This document shows, piece by piece, positions 1 through 11,782 of a stretch of DNA of 28,748 nt. The position numbers and the translations under genes were made by a program. A model generated the notes under the pieces. That model had not been told where the DNA came from. It saw only the letters and a list, made by a program, of their open reading frames with translations, and did no database searches. The number at the start of each line of letters is the position of its first letter. Within the stretch, counting starts at the first letter, position 1. The DNA is from Saccoglossus kowalevskii (lineage: Eukaryota; Hemichordata; Enteropneusta; Harrimaniidae), in the NCBI RefSeq assembly GCF_000003605.2, contig NW_003158229.1, positions 117,275 to 146,022 on the forward strand. Direction: 5' to 3'.

Positions 1-1320
1 GCTGAGTATAGAGTTTGAAATTGACATACAGATGATATTTATCATATAAATGAGTTTGATATCATATATATAAATACAGCAGCCAACTCAATTTGTCAAC
101 TTGATTATATTCACAATGTTTATTGTTTGCATTTTCACATCAAAGTTTCTCAAGATTTTTAATCATTGCCCAATTATTTCTGGAAGTCATTTTGTCAGTT
201 TTGATGAATATATTTCAGAGATGTTTTTAATATTTGCTAACTGTGTTATATTTCTGTTTCTATATTTTGTCTGATTGTTTAACTATATTACCAGGTGTAG
301 TTAACCAGGATTAGTCTCTCTCAATACTCTGATTTATGAAACTAGTCTCCATGGAAACCATATATGAGAATAATAACCTTGGCAACATGGAATAATTATA
401 AATGATGTAAATCGATTATACCTGTACACTGTCAACTATCTATCAACAGACTTTGTGAAGCAACAACTTACATTTTTTTTCAAACATTTTTATTATGAAT
501 TGTAACCAATAACAAATTGTGTTAATCTAAAATTAACAAAGAAATTACTTAAAATATGGATAATTTTGGTGTCCAAAAGACTAATCATATATAAAACTGC
601 TGCTATGTGAATGGTGTATGACGTGATGTATTAGAAGACGAGTACTGACCCGTATGACATAGTGGGTGACATTTTGCCATGAATTGCACCATATGGTAGC
701 CTGCAAATAAAAATACTTTGACATATTTATTTATATACAGCCAACAATTTATATTAAGATATCATTTTCATTGTTTTTGTGTATCTGTAATATATAACCA
801 TCCTGTCAAGCTTGTCCAGAAGAGTAAGTGCACTTTAATTAACATTTATATGTAATGAATGGCCTTGCTTTGTAATGGTAATAATTCATCTCATTCATCG
901 TTGCTGTCAGGAGTTGGAATTCAATTATAAAGCACATATATTTGAATTAAATGAAGCTTAACAAAAACATTTTTATATTTTCCCATGTCATGAGAATTGA
1001 TTCGTTTTTCACTCTTCTTATTAAATCAGTTCAAACTAGGCAAAAAAATGGAGAAATGTGATTATGCTTTTGTGATTTTATTGCTAAGCAATTAATTTCA
1101 GTGCATGACAAAATAAACATATTATAAAGTGCTTGTTTCCATGGAAATCAAGGAATTATGTCTTGCCCTATACATGTAGATAGGCATGTAGGACATTACT
1201 ATGTAAGGAAATTCAGTGAAAATTTAAAGTTCATTCCACCGCGTCGTGTTTGATATGGGACTCATAATGACATACACAACAAATGTAAAATACATTGTTT
1301 ACATGAAATTTGAACACATC
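1..1320. other. AT-rich non-coding stretch
   Basis: I see no gene, RNA gene or repeat array here. The sequence is AT-rich with short homopolymers and no open frame of note. It looks like intron or intergenic DNA. Confidence 0.6.
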
Positions 1321-1526
1321 CTTTGCAATGATCATTGCCCTTTAACTTCAGTGTCACATGCTTTGCAACGACCACTGCTCTTTAACTTCAGTGTCACATG
1401 CTTTGCAACGACCACTGCCCTTTAACTTCAGTGTCACATGCTTTGCAACGACCATTGCCCTTTAACTTCAGTGTCTCATACTTTGCAATGACCACTGCCT
1501 TTTAACTTCAGTGTCTGATACTTTGG
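1321..1526. repeat. 40-bp minisatellite, five copies
   Basis: Five consecutive 40-bp units start at 1321, 1361, 1401, 1441 and 1481, followed by a few bases of a sixth. Each unit begins CTTTGCAA(C/T)GACCA and continues CCCTTTAACTTCAGTGTC. Units 2 to 4 are nearly identical, while the outer units (1 and 5) carry more changes, as expected when the centre of an array is homogenised by unequal exchange. No frame is usefully open. Confidence 0.95.
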
Positions 1527-1975
1527 TCTTGGAAAAGGTATGAAAAAATAGGATTCATGTAAACACATGCTCAGCCCCCATTTTCAAAATCAAGTAACAT
1601 GCATGCTCATTCATGTCTTGACATCATAAAAACTTGATATAGATAAATATTATTGCAGTGAAAATTACTAATACTAAAAATTAATTTGCTTCTAAAAAAT
1701 TGAGGCACTTAGCTCTTATTAGTTAAAAAGTTGCAGGTGTTCAGTGGAGTAGAATTAGAACTTCGTAAAAACCTAAACCTTTGGACTTTCAACTTTGACG
1801 TCTTGAATCAACTACATTCAAACCTATATATTAGTGACCAAGAATATTTCCTCAAGTCAAACTTATTTGATTTTTTGATCAATGTAAATAAATGTATTTT
1901 TGTTGTTCTGGTCAAATATTATATTAAATGTACGAGTTGACAATCCATGAAAAAATAATTCAACCTCCATATAAA
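1527..1975. other. AT-rich spacer, no gene seen
   Basis: The 69-codon open frame inside 1731-1940 has no family resemblance that I recognise and no splice context. I treat it as a chance ORF in AT-rich DNA. Confidence 0.5.
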
Positions 1976-2217
1976 GACCACCTGTGTATAAAGACCATTA
2001 TAATGAAGTCCCTTTAGGTGGTCACTATACACAGGTTTGACTGTCAGTTAGGTGGTCACTATACACAGTTTTGACTGTCCCTTAGGTGGTCACTATACAC
2101 AGTTTTGACTGTCACTTAGTTGGTCACTATACACAGGTTTGACTGTCCCTTAGGTGGTCACTATACACAGGTTTGACTGTCCCTTAGGTGGTCACTATAC
2201 ACAGGTTTGACTGTATA
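1976..2217. repeat. 34-bp minisatellite with inverted flank
   Basis: Six 34-bp units start at 2014, 2048, 2082, 2116, 2150 and 2184. Each contains TTAGGTGGTCACTATACACA followed by G(G/T)TTTGACTGT. Just left of the array, 1976-1990 reads GACCACCTGTGTATA, which is the unit's core in the opposite orientation apart from a small gap. The array therefore sits on an inverted partner and the junction could fold into a hairpin. I recall similar phrases from molluscan genomes, but I cannot search for them here. Confidence 0.93.
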
Positions 2218-4613
2218 ATGTCACTATCCCATCTATTAGTGTTAGCATTTATATTGGCTAGCTTAAAAATTTAATGGAAACAATTTTGCTGGAAAATCAT
2301 TTTTATTATGTATTCTAAATGGAATTTGATCTAATAGTATTTTACTATATTTCCAGTTAAGATGTGCATGATTTGTGGTTTATATTTTATCTGATTCAGC
2401 TTAGAACTCGCTAGAAATTTGATTTGAACATGTGTTGCTGCAATGTCCTAAACCAACCAAGCCTTTATGCATACTTTTTTGTATTTTCTCATCAATAGCA
2501 GTCTGCTGAAAATTGCAAATTTGCTTCATTTTGCACAATATTATCAGAAAAAATTCTGAAAAAAACTGAAAAATTAGATGCTTTTTTCAAACAAATGTTA
2601 GCTGGAATACAACCCTCTGTAAACTGTCAGCAATATTCATTATACATGTACGACCGTTCAGAATGAGTTTCAGTTTAAGACAACATATGTGTGCAGCCTT
2701 CCATCAAAGTGTTGTGCTTCTAGGGTGTTTCAGAAACATTAAACACATTTTTAATAATTTTGAAAATATAGGATTATTGAGCTGATTTTTTTTCCTTCCC
2801 TTCCACCAAAATTGTATATTATCGGGCATAACCATTGTATAAATGCCGATAACTGTTGTAAAATAATTACAAATTTAATTTTTTTTTTCCTTCCTGTACA
2901 CAGACTAGTAAGTAAAGATTACACTATTGTGCTTCATATTTGAGTACAATTATACTATACCCTACAACTATCTAAACACCCCCTCTCCCTCTCTAGGCTA
3001 AGCTAGATTAATACAAATAATTGGTGGTATGATAAATGACCACTTGACTACTAATGGCACCATGGAAATTAGTTTTGATAATTACTAACATGGATACTGT
3101 GATATGACTGAAGTGAATATTGATGATGTTTAATAGGGAATGATTTCTCTACAATTTTATATATATATATATATATAAATACTGGTACTTATGTTAATTT
3201 TTTCAAAAATATTGCAGGGCCTTCTCTAGGTTGAAAAATCTGATCACCAAATTACTATTTTTTCATGAAATTCAGGCCAGCCATAAATACTACAACATTC
3301 AGCCAAATTTATTTTTAGCCACTTATCAATAAATGTATCCATTAGTGAATGGGTAGTGGGAGATGAGAAGGATGACAATGTTGGATTTTATACATATTCT
3401 TGAATAATTTACTTATATGTATATAAAATATATTTTAAAATAACCGGAAAAAAATGTGGGTTTTTGATCTTCTTTTCAAAATATAGTTACCAGGTATCAC
3501 AAATATTACCGAGTTCACCAATTTAAATAAAAAAATGAGAAAATGGTCACCATTTTAAGTTTTTAGGTTGTATTTTTGGTATGTGTAGTTATGTGCATCA
3601 TAAAATAAATGCAATAGCTAAATGTTCGGTGTAATTGAACATAAGATATCAACTTTAGAAGTGTCTTACTAGTAGCCAAACATCACCAAGCAGTCCATAG
3701 ACTCACTTTGGAATTCATATTCAGTATCTTAGGGTGTCATCAAATGTCATGTGGGAATCTTTGTTTTATGATCCAATATGGACCAGTCCCGCAAAATCAA
3801 TATTTTATGTGAAGCATTTTCTCTTTTCCATGTCCGAGATGCATGCACACTTGAGTTGTTTCCTGTATAGCCATTATGTCTACCATTTTTTAATCTGTAT
3901 GATGACTATTATACTTATGTTGTCGCTGTTTTCAACTGAGCTTTGAACATTTCATACTTCCTAGATCAGTTGTATTTAGTGCACTCTGGAAACAGAAATC
4001 AAAATATCAATGTATGACAAGATTTATTGTAGTGAAGGCAATAAATACTTTCATCGATAAACAGCGCAATATGTCTGGTTTTGATCGTAGTCATTTTCAA
4101 ATGCAGTAACTTTCAAATTTTTATTTGAAGTTACTCAGTATAGGAAGGGCTTTCTATTAAATGTTGTTTACAATACATCTTTAACACTGTAGAGATAATA
4201 CCAGAATGTGACTTTAGTGGAAACAAGTTCATCAGGGATTCATTATTATTTTTCTCTGTTTTAAATCTGCTGGACAAAACAACAGATTGTACACGAAATG
4301 AGACATGCATTCCTACATGCTGTATGAGTTGTGTCATGTATGTTCAAACTTCATGTAAACATTTTTATATTATCGCTGTATAAATTAGTCTCAATGTGGC
4401 CCATATCAAACATGATATCCATCTACCCTTAATTTGCCTGCAGAAGAAAGCACTATGGTATTTTTTAATTAATCAAGCCATACAGCAATTTTTAATTAAT
4501 TCATTAGCTTAAAGTAATTTTTGATACTCTTAAATAAATAGGTTTAAATATTAATACTTGTTTAAATCTATTTAAATATCCTTTTAGCCTCCAGGACTTA
4601 TGTAAAATTATTG
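2218..4613. other. AT-rich non-coding stretch
   Basis: I see no supported gene. It contains an (AT)n tract and, near 3215, a GCAGGGCCTTCTCTAGG phrase that resembles one end of a hAT-like element, but no matching other end was found. Open frames at 3734-3946 (plus) and 4131-4337 (minus) have no recognisable domain and no splice context. Confidence 0.5.
3158..3178. repeat. (AT)n microsatellite
   Basis: An uninterrupted run of alternating A and T, about ten dinucleotides long, in AT-rich DNA. It is likely to be polymorphic in length. Confidence 0.9.
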
Positions 4614-4695
4614 TAATTAGGTATTAATTATTCAGTATGTTTTAAATTCATTAATCAGTCTAAGACTAATTAGTGAATTGCCCTAATTAATACCT
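4614..4695. repeat. Long imperfect palindrome (hairpin)
   Basis: The outer arms are AATTAGGTATTAATTA on the left and TAATTAATACCT on the right. The inner arms are TTCATTAATCAGTCT and AGACTAATTAGTGAA, and the centre is AGTCTAAGACT. The arms are unequal, with a bulge on the left side. Transcribed, it would fold into a long AU-rich stem. It could be a worn inverted-repeat element or a replication-generated palindrome; I see no flanking target duplication. Confidence 0.6.
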
Positions 4696-7600
4696 GCTTG
4701 AATACATAAAACTACACTGTGACATACAAACGACAAAATCCAAAAACTTAATTTTCGCCGCAAAAATAAAATCCATTAAAATTACATTTTTCTCTATATT
4801 TGTACATAGTGTATTTGTTCAAAAAGAATAATAGTGTATCAGTAATAGTAGTGTTGATAAACTAGAAATTGCATTTTTACTCTATTTAATCATTAAAACA
4901 TGATTTACCTTATTTGCTTTATTATCAATCTTCTCATCACCAGTATTTTCTTTTCATCACAAATTCACAAAATAATACTTTTTATAGTCTGCACTTTTAG
5001 AGCATAATTGGGACAAAAATAGCCAAATTAAATTTTGTCTGTTGGCTCCAAAATTAGGGTTTATTTCTAGAAATATAGAAGAAAATAAGAAAAAAGTGTT
5101 GAACACATGGTGAAAAGGTTAAAAGCACTTATACAATGTAAACCAAAAATCATATTTTTTGGAAACTGAATCATTAAATTATTACTTATTTTGATAGACA
5201 CACCTCTGTAATTTACACAAACTTATCATAACAAAATAACGAGATTACGGGTAATAATTTGAACAGATATTGACATAATCGTCAGAGCTACTAATAGAGC
5301 AATTACAGTATAACTAGGGAGTCATGTTTTAACAAAACCATATTGCTGCTATCATCATGTATTCTCTATAGTTACTTTTGTTTGCAGTCAGACACATATC
5401 AGAAATATTTAAAATATTCTTGAAACCAGAATTATAATGAATGAAATGAACAATTAAAAACTCATGAACATGCTTGATCTATTTATAGATCATTCTTAAT
5501 TCTCATCATTAATTGACACTAAATTAATAAACAAGGTCATGTATTAAAAGATTGAAAATTGAATTAGTTAATTGGCGTACTTGTATCTTGATGTCACATC
5601 TGGATGGTATATTCAAAATGCTAGTATGTATTCAATGTTAGACAACCCACTGTATGATATCTTTGTTTACAATGTGTTGCCGTTTGTGTGGGGTAGTTCA
5701 ATTTTGACCGAGTGGTAGAACCCCAAACCTTCTCGCCAAAATATTGGTGTAACGTTTTGTAAATTTTTATGTATTTTTTTATTTTTAATTTGATACTAAA
5801 TAGACTTTATTTTTTATTGGCTACAGATTTGGGTCAATATTTTTGAAAAAAATGAGGAAAAGAAATTATGCATGATTTATTTTGTGAGAGGTGATGACAA
5901 TAGTTCACTTTTAGGCTCAAAGGGTTAAAAAAAACTACCAGAATGCATGTTTTAATCTAGCCACAATGTGCAATGAATAATAACTCCTTCGATTCAACAT
6001 CTTTGGTAATATTGAACCAATATTTCGCAGATGTGTGGCACAAATACTGCCACTCGTTAGGTACATTCAACAATATCTCAAAACTTCTTCCTTTCTTTCT
6101 TTGGTTACCATGTTTACTATCATTCAAACGGTTATTTCCATGGCAACAATACTTTTTTTTTTAGCATTATCCTTCACTCATGATGTTACTCTTTTGGAGA
6201 CCAAATGGAAATCTCTCGGTAGTGGAAGCGAAAACTGAGCAGAAAACCATCAATAGAACAATTTGTGTGTCTGCATGTTATCCTTATGAAATGCAAGACA
6301 GATGATTTAATAATGTTGGCTTATTGCCATGACACACTGACACTGGAATGTAATGATAACATGCTTGGCTTGTGACGCAGTTACTTGTGGTCTTACCAAA
6401 CAGATTTTGTTTTATAAATCACCTGTTTGTTTACCTAAAAAAACGAATCTTTCTCAAATGTAGGTAATTAAAGTATCGTACAAATTATCAACTCAATGTT
6501 CAAGGTGATATTCTTCCTAAAATCGTGTTTATTTCAAATCACAACATTTCTAAACATTGTAAACAAAATTTGATAATACATTTGTCCAAACTTAGCCCTG
6601 GGTGAAGTAAATTAGCCACTCACGTTTCACCGCATTTTCCTTAGCACATGAAAAATTTCCATAGACGTCCACATCCAAGTTGAAAAGTGACATTAGTCTG
6701 GGGTCAAGAAAATTTGGTATAAAAACACAGTATATAAGATGAAAATGTAAATTCCTCTCAAAACTTCCAGGTAGCCTGGAAAGCAATAAAACAACACAGA
6801 TTGTTATTTTATGGTTTTCTTTAATATGCAGTATGATCATTCAGCTACAGAAGGTCGTTAGTCAGCGTTTATACCTTTGTATGTTAGCAATTTATTCCTG
6901 ATATGTTTGACACATTTGCCAAATTTGTATTCACTACGGGTAGTCTTGTTTCTCAGTATGTGCAAATTATTATTATTAAAAACATTCAAACTTAAAAGAT
7001 GAAAATAATATCATTGTTTTTGTTTTTTTGTGATTATTGATCATGTGTTTAAAATATGCGAAACGAAAAAAATTTAAGTGTCACCAGATAATTTTGCATT
7101 TTATCATTTATTCGTGAAACTAATTCTGAAATATTGCTCTGTGACATGCTGTGAAAATTCAACTATATAGTACAATGTATACACCGGAAGGTTTTCTCCC
7201 ATAGTGCATTGCATACACATATGCTCTACTTTAAAATAATTTATTTTAGCTAGAATTAATTTTTGCTGAAAATACATTTTGACTGTTTTGTATTGAGTTT
7301 ATTTTCACTGATTTTTGAGGAGTTGGAGTTACTCAGTGGATTTTATTTTCACTGAATCATCCTGTCAGTAAAAATAGTGAAAATGAATTCCAAGTGAAAA
7401 TAAATTACTTTATAGTACTTTAATATTAAAATTCTGCTCAAAATCTTTCAATAGTTGATTTTAATACTTTGTCTTGAGAATTACAAAATACATGCAGAGC
7501 ACCATGACCTACTCAAGTTTATTATTTTGTTAGGCAGAATGTGATTGGTCCTCAAACCTACTGTAACGTATTCCTTGATTGGCTTGAATGTTTGGGTAAC

Positions 7601-8241
7601 TAAGGATTTGAAACATTTTCTTGAAATTATTGTCGAACATAGCAGTTCCATCCTGTTGGGTCAGCTATCATGGAGTATGTGTCCAATCTTGTTTTTCTCT
7701 CATTTATTTGTATGTAAATTAATTCTTCAATCGTAAAATACACAATCTAAATATTACTTTCATGGGAAGTGTGAATGTTCTGGGTTTATACTTTGAATTG
7801 CCATGTTTAAATGCTGTAATTGATTTCACCCTACTGTGTAAAATGTAGGTTAATTCAACCTGTAATGTCTCAAATGCCAACAGGCGTGAATTAACGAGTG
7901 ATTTGCACGGTATGGTAAGTAACACATGTAGATATTTCCAAAACAGTGTGTGTACGTGTCAGGTGATTTAAAATAATCATGACACAACATGAAAAATATC
8001 AAGATTGTGTGACTACTAACTTGTATCGCTTATATTTTCCGCTGCTTGATTTTTATTAACTGCTGCTGTTTGACTGTAATGTCCTTAATTTTTTTTTTTA
8101 TATCAACTCAAGAACACATTTTTTTTTTTTTTTTTTCTGGTCATAGGCGTTTACCCGCTATTTTTTGTACGTAGTGTATTCTCTTGATTAGCAGGACGTT
8201 AATTATGGTAGTCGCTTTAACCAAAAATTGTATTTATTGTA
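4696..8241. other. AT-rich non-coding stretch
   Basis: No gene supported. A perfect small palindrome, TGATCTAT-TT-ATAGATCA, lies near 5475-5493. Several 60-80 codon open frames (for example 6592-6840 minus, 5973-6238 plus in two frames) show no domain, no consistent codon signal and no good splice pair. An 18-base T run lies at 8119-8136. Confidence 0.5.
7297..7404. repeat. Inverted cluster of TTATTTTCACT words
   Basis: TTATTTTCACTGA occurs twice in direct orientation (about 7299 and 7343), followed by AGTGAAAATGAA and AGTGAAAATAAA in the opposite orientation. Together they make an imperfect inverted repeat about 105 bases long. It may be a worn miniature element; no clean termini or target duplication are visible. 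Confidence 0.5.
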
Positions 8242-8247
8242 CTTACC
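8242..8247. repeat. Left target-site duplication CTTACC
   Basis: This hexamer directly abuts the CAGGG terminus and is repeated exactly at the other end of the 299-bp element. Confidence 0.8.
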
Positions 8248-8546
8248 CAGGGGTTTTTCTAGAAAAAAACTGCAAGAGGGAGCACTGCAATTTAGTGGAG
8301 CCACCAAGTGGGGGAGATAGGGTTCTTCCTACCAGGGTGTGGAGTTTTTGATCATTCTAAGTTGAACATTCTATGGCTTCCTTGGGGCCAAAATTACTAT
8401 CAGACAGGTCACAGTTGAAGACTGTGGCCACATGTGATCCCTGGTCAAACAGAATTTTATGGTTGCCAGAGGATCTGCTCCCAGGGTAAGGGGACGCATG
8501 GCATAAGGGCACTGCGCCCCTGTTCCCTTGATTAAAAAAATCCCTG
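8248..8546 (+). mobile_element. Non-autonomous hAT-like element (299 bp)
   Basis: The left end reads CAGGGGTTTTTCTA and the reverse complement of the right end reads CAGGGATTTTTTTA, matching at 12 of 14 positions. Weaker inverted similarity continues inward (GAGGGAGCACTGC against CAGGGGCGCAGTGCC). The hexamer CTTACC lies immediately outside both ends (8242-8247 and 8547-8552), a perfect 6-bp target duplication. CAGGG termini are typical of the hAT superfamily; most hATs duplicate 8 bp, but groups with 5 or 6 bp are known. No transposase is encoded, so it would depend on a partner. The minus-strand ORF at 8357-8578 runs through the element and is not taken as a gene. Confidence 0.8.
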
Positions 8547-8552
8547 CTTACC
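8547..8552. repeat. Right target-site duplication CTTACC
   Basis: This hexamer directly follows the CCCTG terminus and is an exact copy of the left one, which fixes the element's borders. Confidence 0.8.
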
Positions 8553-10494
8553 ATATTTATTTTATTAGAAGCGCACATGAACCAACATTTTGAATTGTTT
8601 TATACTGAACCTTAAACTCATCAATTTGTGCTCAAATACTGGCGCTACATATTCCATGTATTAACAGAAATATGAATCACAGTTTTTGGTCAGAAATAAT
8701 TCACAATTTCAATTGATGATATTCTTGCTAACAATCGGGACTACAAAATGGAGGATGGCTAGAGTTGAAAATGGTGGTGAAAGGGTTATAAAATCACTAC
8801 GCAAGTAACAAGTCCAATGTTTAATATAGTTCTGGAACTTGAGTGTATAGACGATACATGTATGTATTAAAACGTGTAAGGCCAGCAACAACAAGATTGT
8901 TTTCAAAATTGATTGTCTTTGTTTTGGCTGAGAATGAGTTATGAATTGAAAATGTTTACTGATTTTAATGAAAATTTGCTTTCATCAAGGACTTTTTGAG
9001 AGCCCTACTAGTATAGGTCATTTCACCTATCGTATTTGAGTTTCCCTAGTTATTTGTAAAGCTAAATAATAAAAAGAAATTACAAATTTAAATGGCATAA
9101 GCTTGTTGCTATTTTTGTTTGATACATGTAATACTGGGCTAGAATGTAAAGACCCTATAAACATGCAAACATTACCTAGACATCTGGCTGTGCACATGTA
9201 AACAATACCTAGACAGTTGGAAAGCAATTTGTTGTTCAAACAACAATTTTCAGCTAGATACATGTACATTGTGTTACATGGTAGTTCGCATCAAATTATG
9301 TGTTTATTAACTTGTTAGTCATTTAGGGTGAAAATTACATGGGGTTGAATTTTAAAATGGGTAATTTTTGCCAGAGAAGGCCGGCATACTCAAATTTAAA
9401 ATTAAAATGCAGTATGTGATTTACGGCTTCACCAGAAACACAGTGATTACACCTTACGGTCACCTTCAGTTGAAAACAAAATTTGGTCGAATGTTACTAC
9501 TACATGTACAACATTAATAATTAAAATTATAAAAATAGAAACACATTTAGTATCGCGAAGATAAATATGCTTCGACGTTAATTTACTATTTGTGGATGTT
9601 GCCAGATACATGTATTAAATTTAACTTGCGTACTTAATATCGTGCCACTAATTTAGAATGTGACATAGTGAAATCTGCTGGTCTCCTTTTGCTGAATTAT
9701 TCATATAAAATACTTGCGTGACCTAATTTCCATGATTGGAATAAAGCCTCGTAATCTATTTAAGTATCATACAAAAGTACATCGTGTTGAGTCAGAACAC
9801 AAGGTCACACAGGCAGTGTCATTTTAGTGATTATTAAAGATTTAAGTATTTTGGGTAAATTATCCATACCATATTTGTTCTATTAGTAGCACATGTAAAT
9901 GGTCTATGGTCAAAATAAGTCATATTTTGACAATATATACAAATTTTCTCTTACTTGCATTTCTATTGGAGATATGTTATCTTGTTTAACCGTCTCTCAG
10001 ACATCAACAGACATTTATTTGTTTGTTTCAAGGAGATTATGATCTTTTTATTGTTATAATGTTTCACAACTCAATATTTAATATTTTGCATATTTTATGT
10101 TTTTCGAAAGTTTTTTTCTTAATTTTAAACCAGATTAACAAAATTGCCAATTAGATGCATGTGATTAAAATCTTTGGATTCAAAGGGAAAAATATGCAAA
10201 TTTATGAAAAGTGCTAAATGTTAACTCTTTCTTTCATTTGTTTTCATTTGTGAGTACTATGGCCACATTTAGCAATTGACATTTCTTGCATATGTCAACT
10301 TATATGGTTGTTTGTATATTTTGAATTCCCAAATCTGGAACGCATTACGAATACCATCAGTTTGTTCAGTGCTGCTACTTGTTGAGAATTTATCATTGTT
10401 TTGTCCAAAAGAGTTTTGACCTATGGGTTTGACCTATGTGTTTACTGTGATATATTGTATAATTAATGACCGGTACTGAACTCCATCTCATTCA
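8553..10494. other. AT-rich non-coding stretch
   Basis: No supported gene. Two short direct copies of a TACCTAGACA phrase lie at about 9173 and 9207. The minus-strand open frames at 8709-8906 and 9027-9269 lack recognisable domains or signals. Confidence 0.5.
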
Positions 10495-10733
10495 ATACAG
10501 TCAATCAGTTTGAAATGTAGTGGACATGTAAGTATGAGGTTTAACCTGGGTGCGACTTGCAATTATTACCACCGGTGACTCCTTCGATACTTTCCAATCA
10601 CCTAAAAATACACAATTAAAGCTTGGTAACATCTCAGTTTGTACTCGTTGATCTGCGAAATAGTCAAAGGCGCCATCTTTGTTCATATAAGACCCATATA
10701 TCTTGTGCATGCATGGTACGAAGACTACCAAAC
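10495..10733 (-). mobile_element. Diverged TTAA-type miniature element, copy 1
   Basis: In reverse orientation this matches the better-preserved copy at 24636-24947 over most of its length. A 21-base block, CAGTTTGTACTCGTTGATCTG, covers the central match (broken by one short indel in the other copy), TTACCAAGCTTTAATT is exact in both, and CACCGGTGGTAAT and the GACCCAGGT-like block are shared. The right end carries the GACTACC terminal word and stops at TTAA (10734-10737). The left terminal repeat is not recognisable, so this copy is old or truncated there. No protein is encoded; the 10501-10746 minus frame is incidental. Confidence 0.8.
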
Positions 10734-10737
10734 TTAA

Positions 10738-11120
10738 TATGGGCATATTTATTTTATATACAAAAAGGTGGTGTTAAATATTAGTCATATATTAATGAAG
10801 CAGTATACAATAAATGCGGTTGTTTGGTTTTTGTACCCTTATATTGGAGATACACTTCTAATAGAACAAATATGGTATATACAGTTTTGTAGAGTGAAGG
10901 ATTCAAAGACTTCATAACTTCATATATAAATGTTTTTTTTTTATTATCTATTTCTTTAGGGAGTTCAATATTTTCCTTCATTTTGTCTTGATAATTGTTG
11001 TATGGATGACAAACCATGAAGAAATGTAATCACTTTGATCAGTATTGAATACCTATTGTGTTTTATCTAATATGGAAGGTATGAGGAATGGTATGAGAAT
11101 AACCTAAGGATATCATATAA
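10738..11120. other. AT-rich spacer
   Basis: No gene supported. The minus-strand frame at 10781-11017 is lysine-rich and of low complexity, as expected of AT-rich DNA. Confidence 0.5.
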
Positions 11121-11148
11121 GGGTGATATGGGGTGATTGGGGTGGGGG
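11121..11148 (+). other. G-quadruplex motif
   Basis: Four G runs of 3, 4, 4 and 5 bases are separated by loops of 6 (TGATAT), 5 (TGATT) and 1 (T) bases. This meets the common G3+ with loops of 1-7 rule. It stands out in an AT-rich setting. If transcribed in the plus direction, the RNA could fold the same way. Confidence 0.75.
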
Positions 11149-11427
11149 TTAAATCATGTCTGCGTATACAAGTCCACCTTTGCAAAATCATCACAGCTAA
11201 TGATTGCAATACCAACACAAGTACTTACATGTTCTATGTACATCATATGGGAATAGTATCTGTATCAAACGACTACCGTATTTCAATCAATGTAATAATG
11301 ACAAAATCTGAAAGTCACCGTGACATTGAGGACAATGTCTTCAATTAATATTCATAACATGAGTAACACATGGTATATTGCGTGGATGACTATGTTAATT
11401 AAAGAATAACTTTTTCTGAATGATTCG
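11149..11427. other. Spacer, no gene seen
   Basis: The plus-strand open frame at 11133-11348 begins inside the G-rich motif, has no recognisable domain and is not supported as a gene. Confidence 0.5.
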
Positions 11428-11431
11428 TTAA

Positions 11432-11583
11432 AGAGAGAGGGTCGTCCCCTGCACATATGCGGGAATTGAGTCCCAAGCGACGATAACAACACACAAATGC
11501 AAAGGCTCATGGGTATACGCTTGTTTGTAAACAATGACACGCTATGGCCATCTGACGCATACGCAGGTGACGACTCCCCCGCT
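11432..11583. mobile_element. Short TTAA-flanked miniature element (152 bp)
   Basis: TTAA lies directly outside both ends (11428-11431 and 11584-11587). The left end, AGAGAGAGGGTCGTCCCCTG, and the reverse complement of the right end, AGCGGGGGAGTCGTCACCTG, match at about 15 of 20 positions, and both continue into ATATGCG/TATGCG. The terminal pattern AG-G-GG-GTCGTC resembles that of the element at 24636-24947, but the interiors do not match. It is probably a different miniature family mobilised by a related transposase. It contains no transposase. Confidence 0.72.
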
Positions 11584-11782
11584 TTAAACTTTCAAATGTT
11601 TTTAGCCAACATTTTTAATTACATTTTTTTACAGACTTTGATCAAAATTTATGAAAAATATCTGGAAATAAAAGATGGTTTGTTTTTATTTTGTTGACTT
11701 TGGCATCCAATTGGTTAACTGTTAAAGTTGATATTATTGTACAAACTAACATGTTTCTGTTTCTTTACTTTTTTTATTACAG

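Noticed and set aside
3214-3232. GCAGGGCCTTCTCTAGG as the end of a second hAT-like element
   Set aside because: No inverted partner or target duplication found downstream.
5690-5760. tRNA-like phrase GACCGAGTGGTAGAACCCC
   Set aside because: No cloverleaf, no acceptor stem pairing and no proper T-arm could be drawn.
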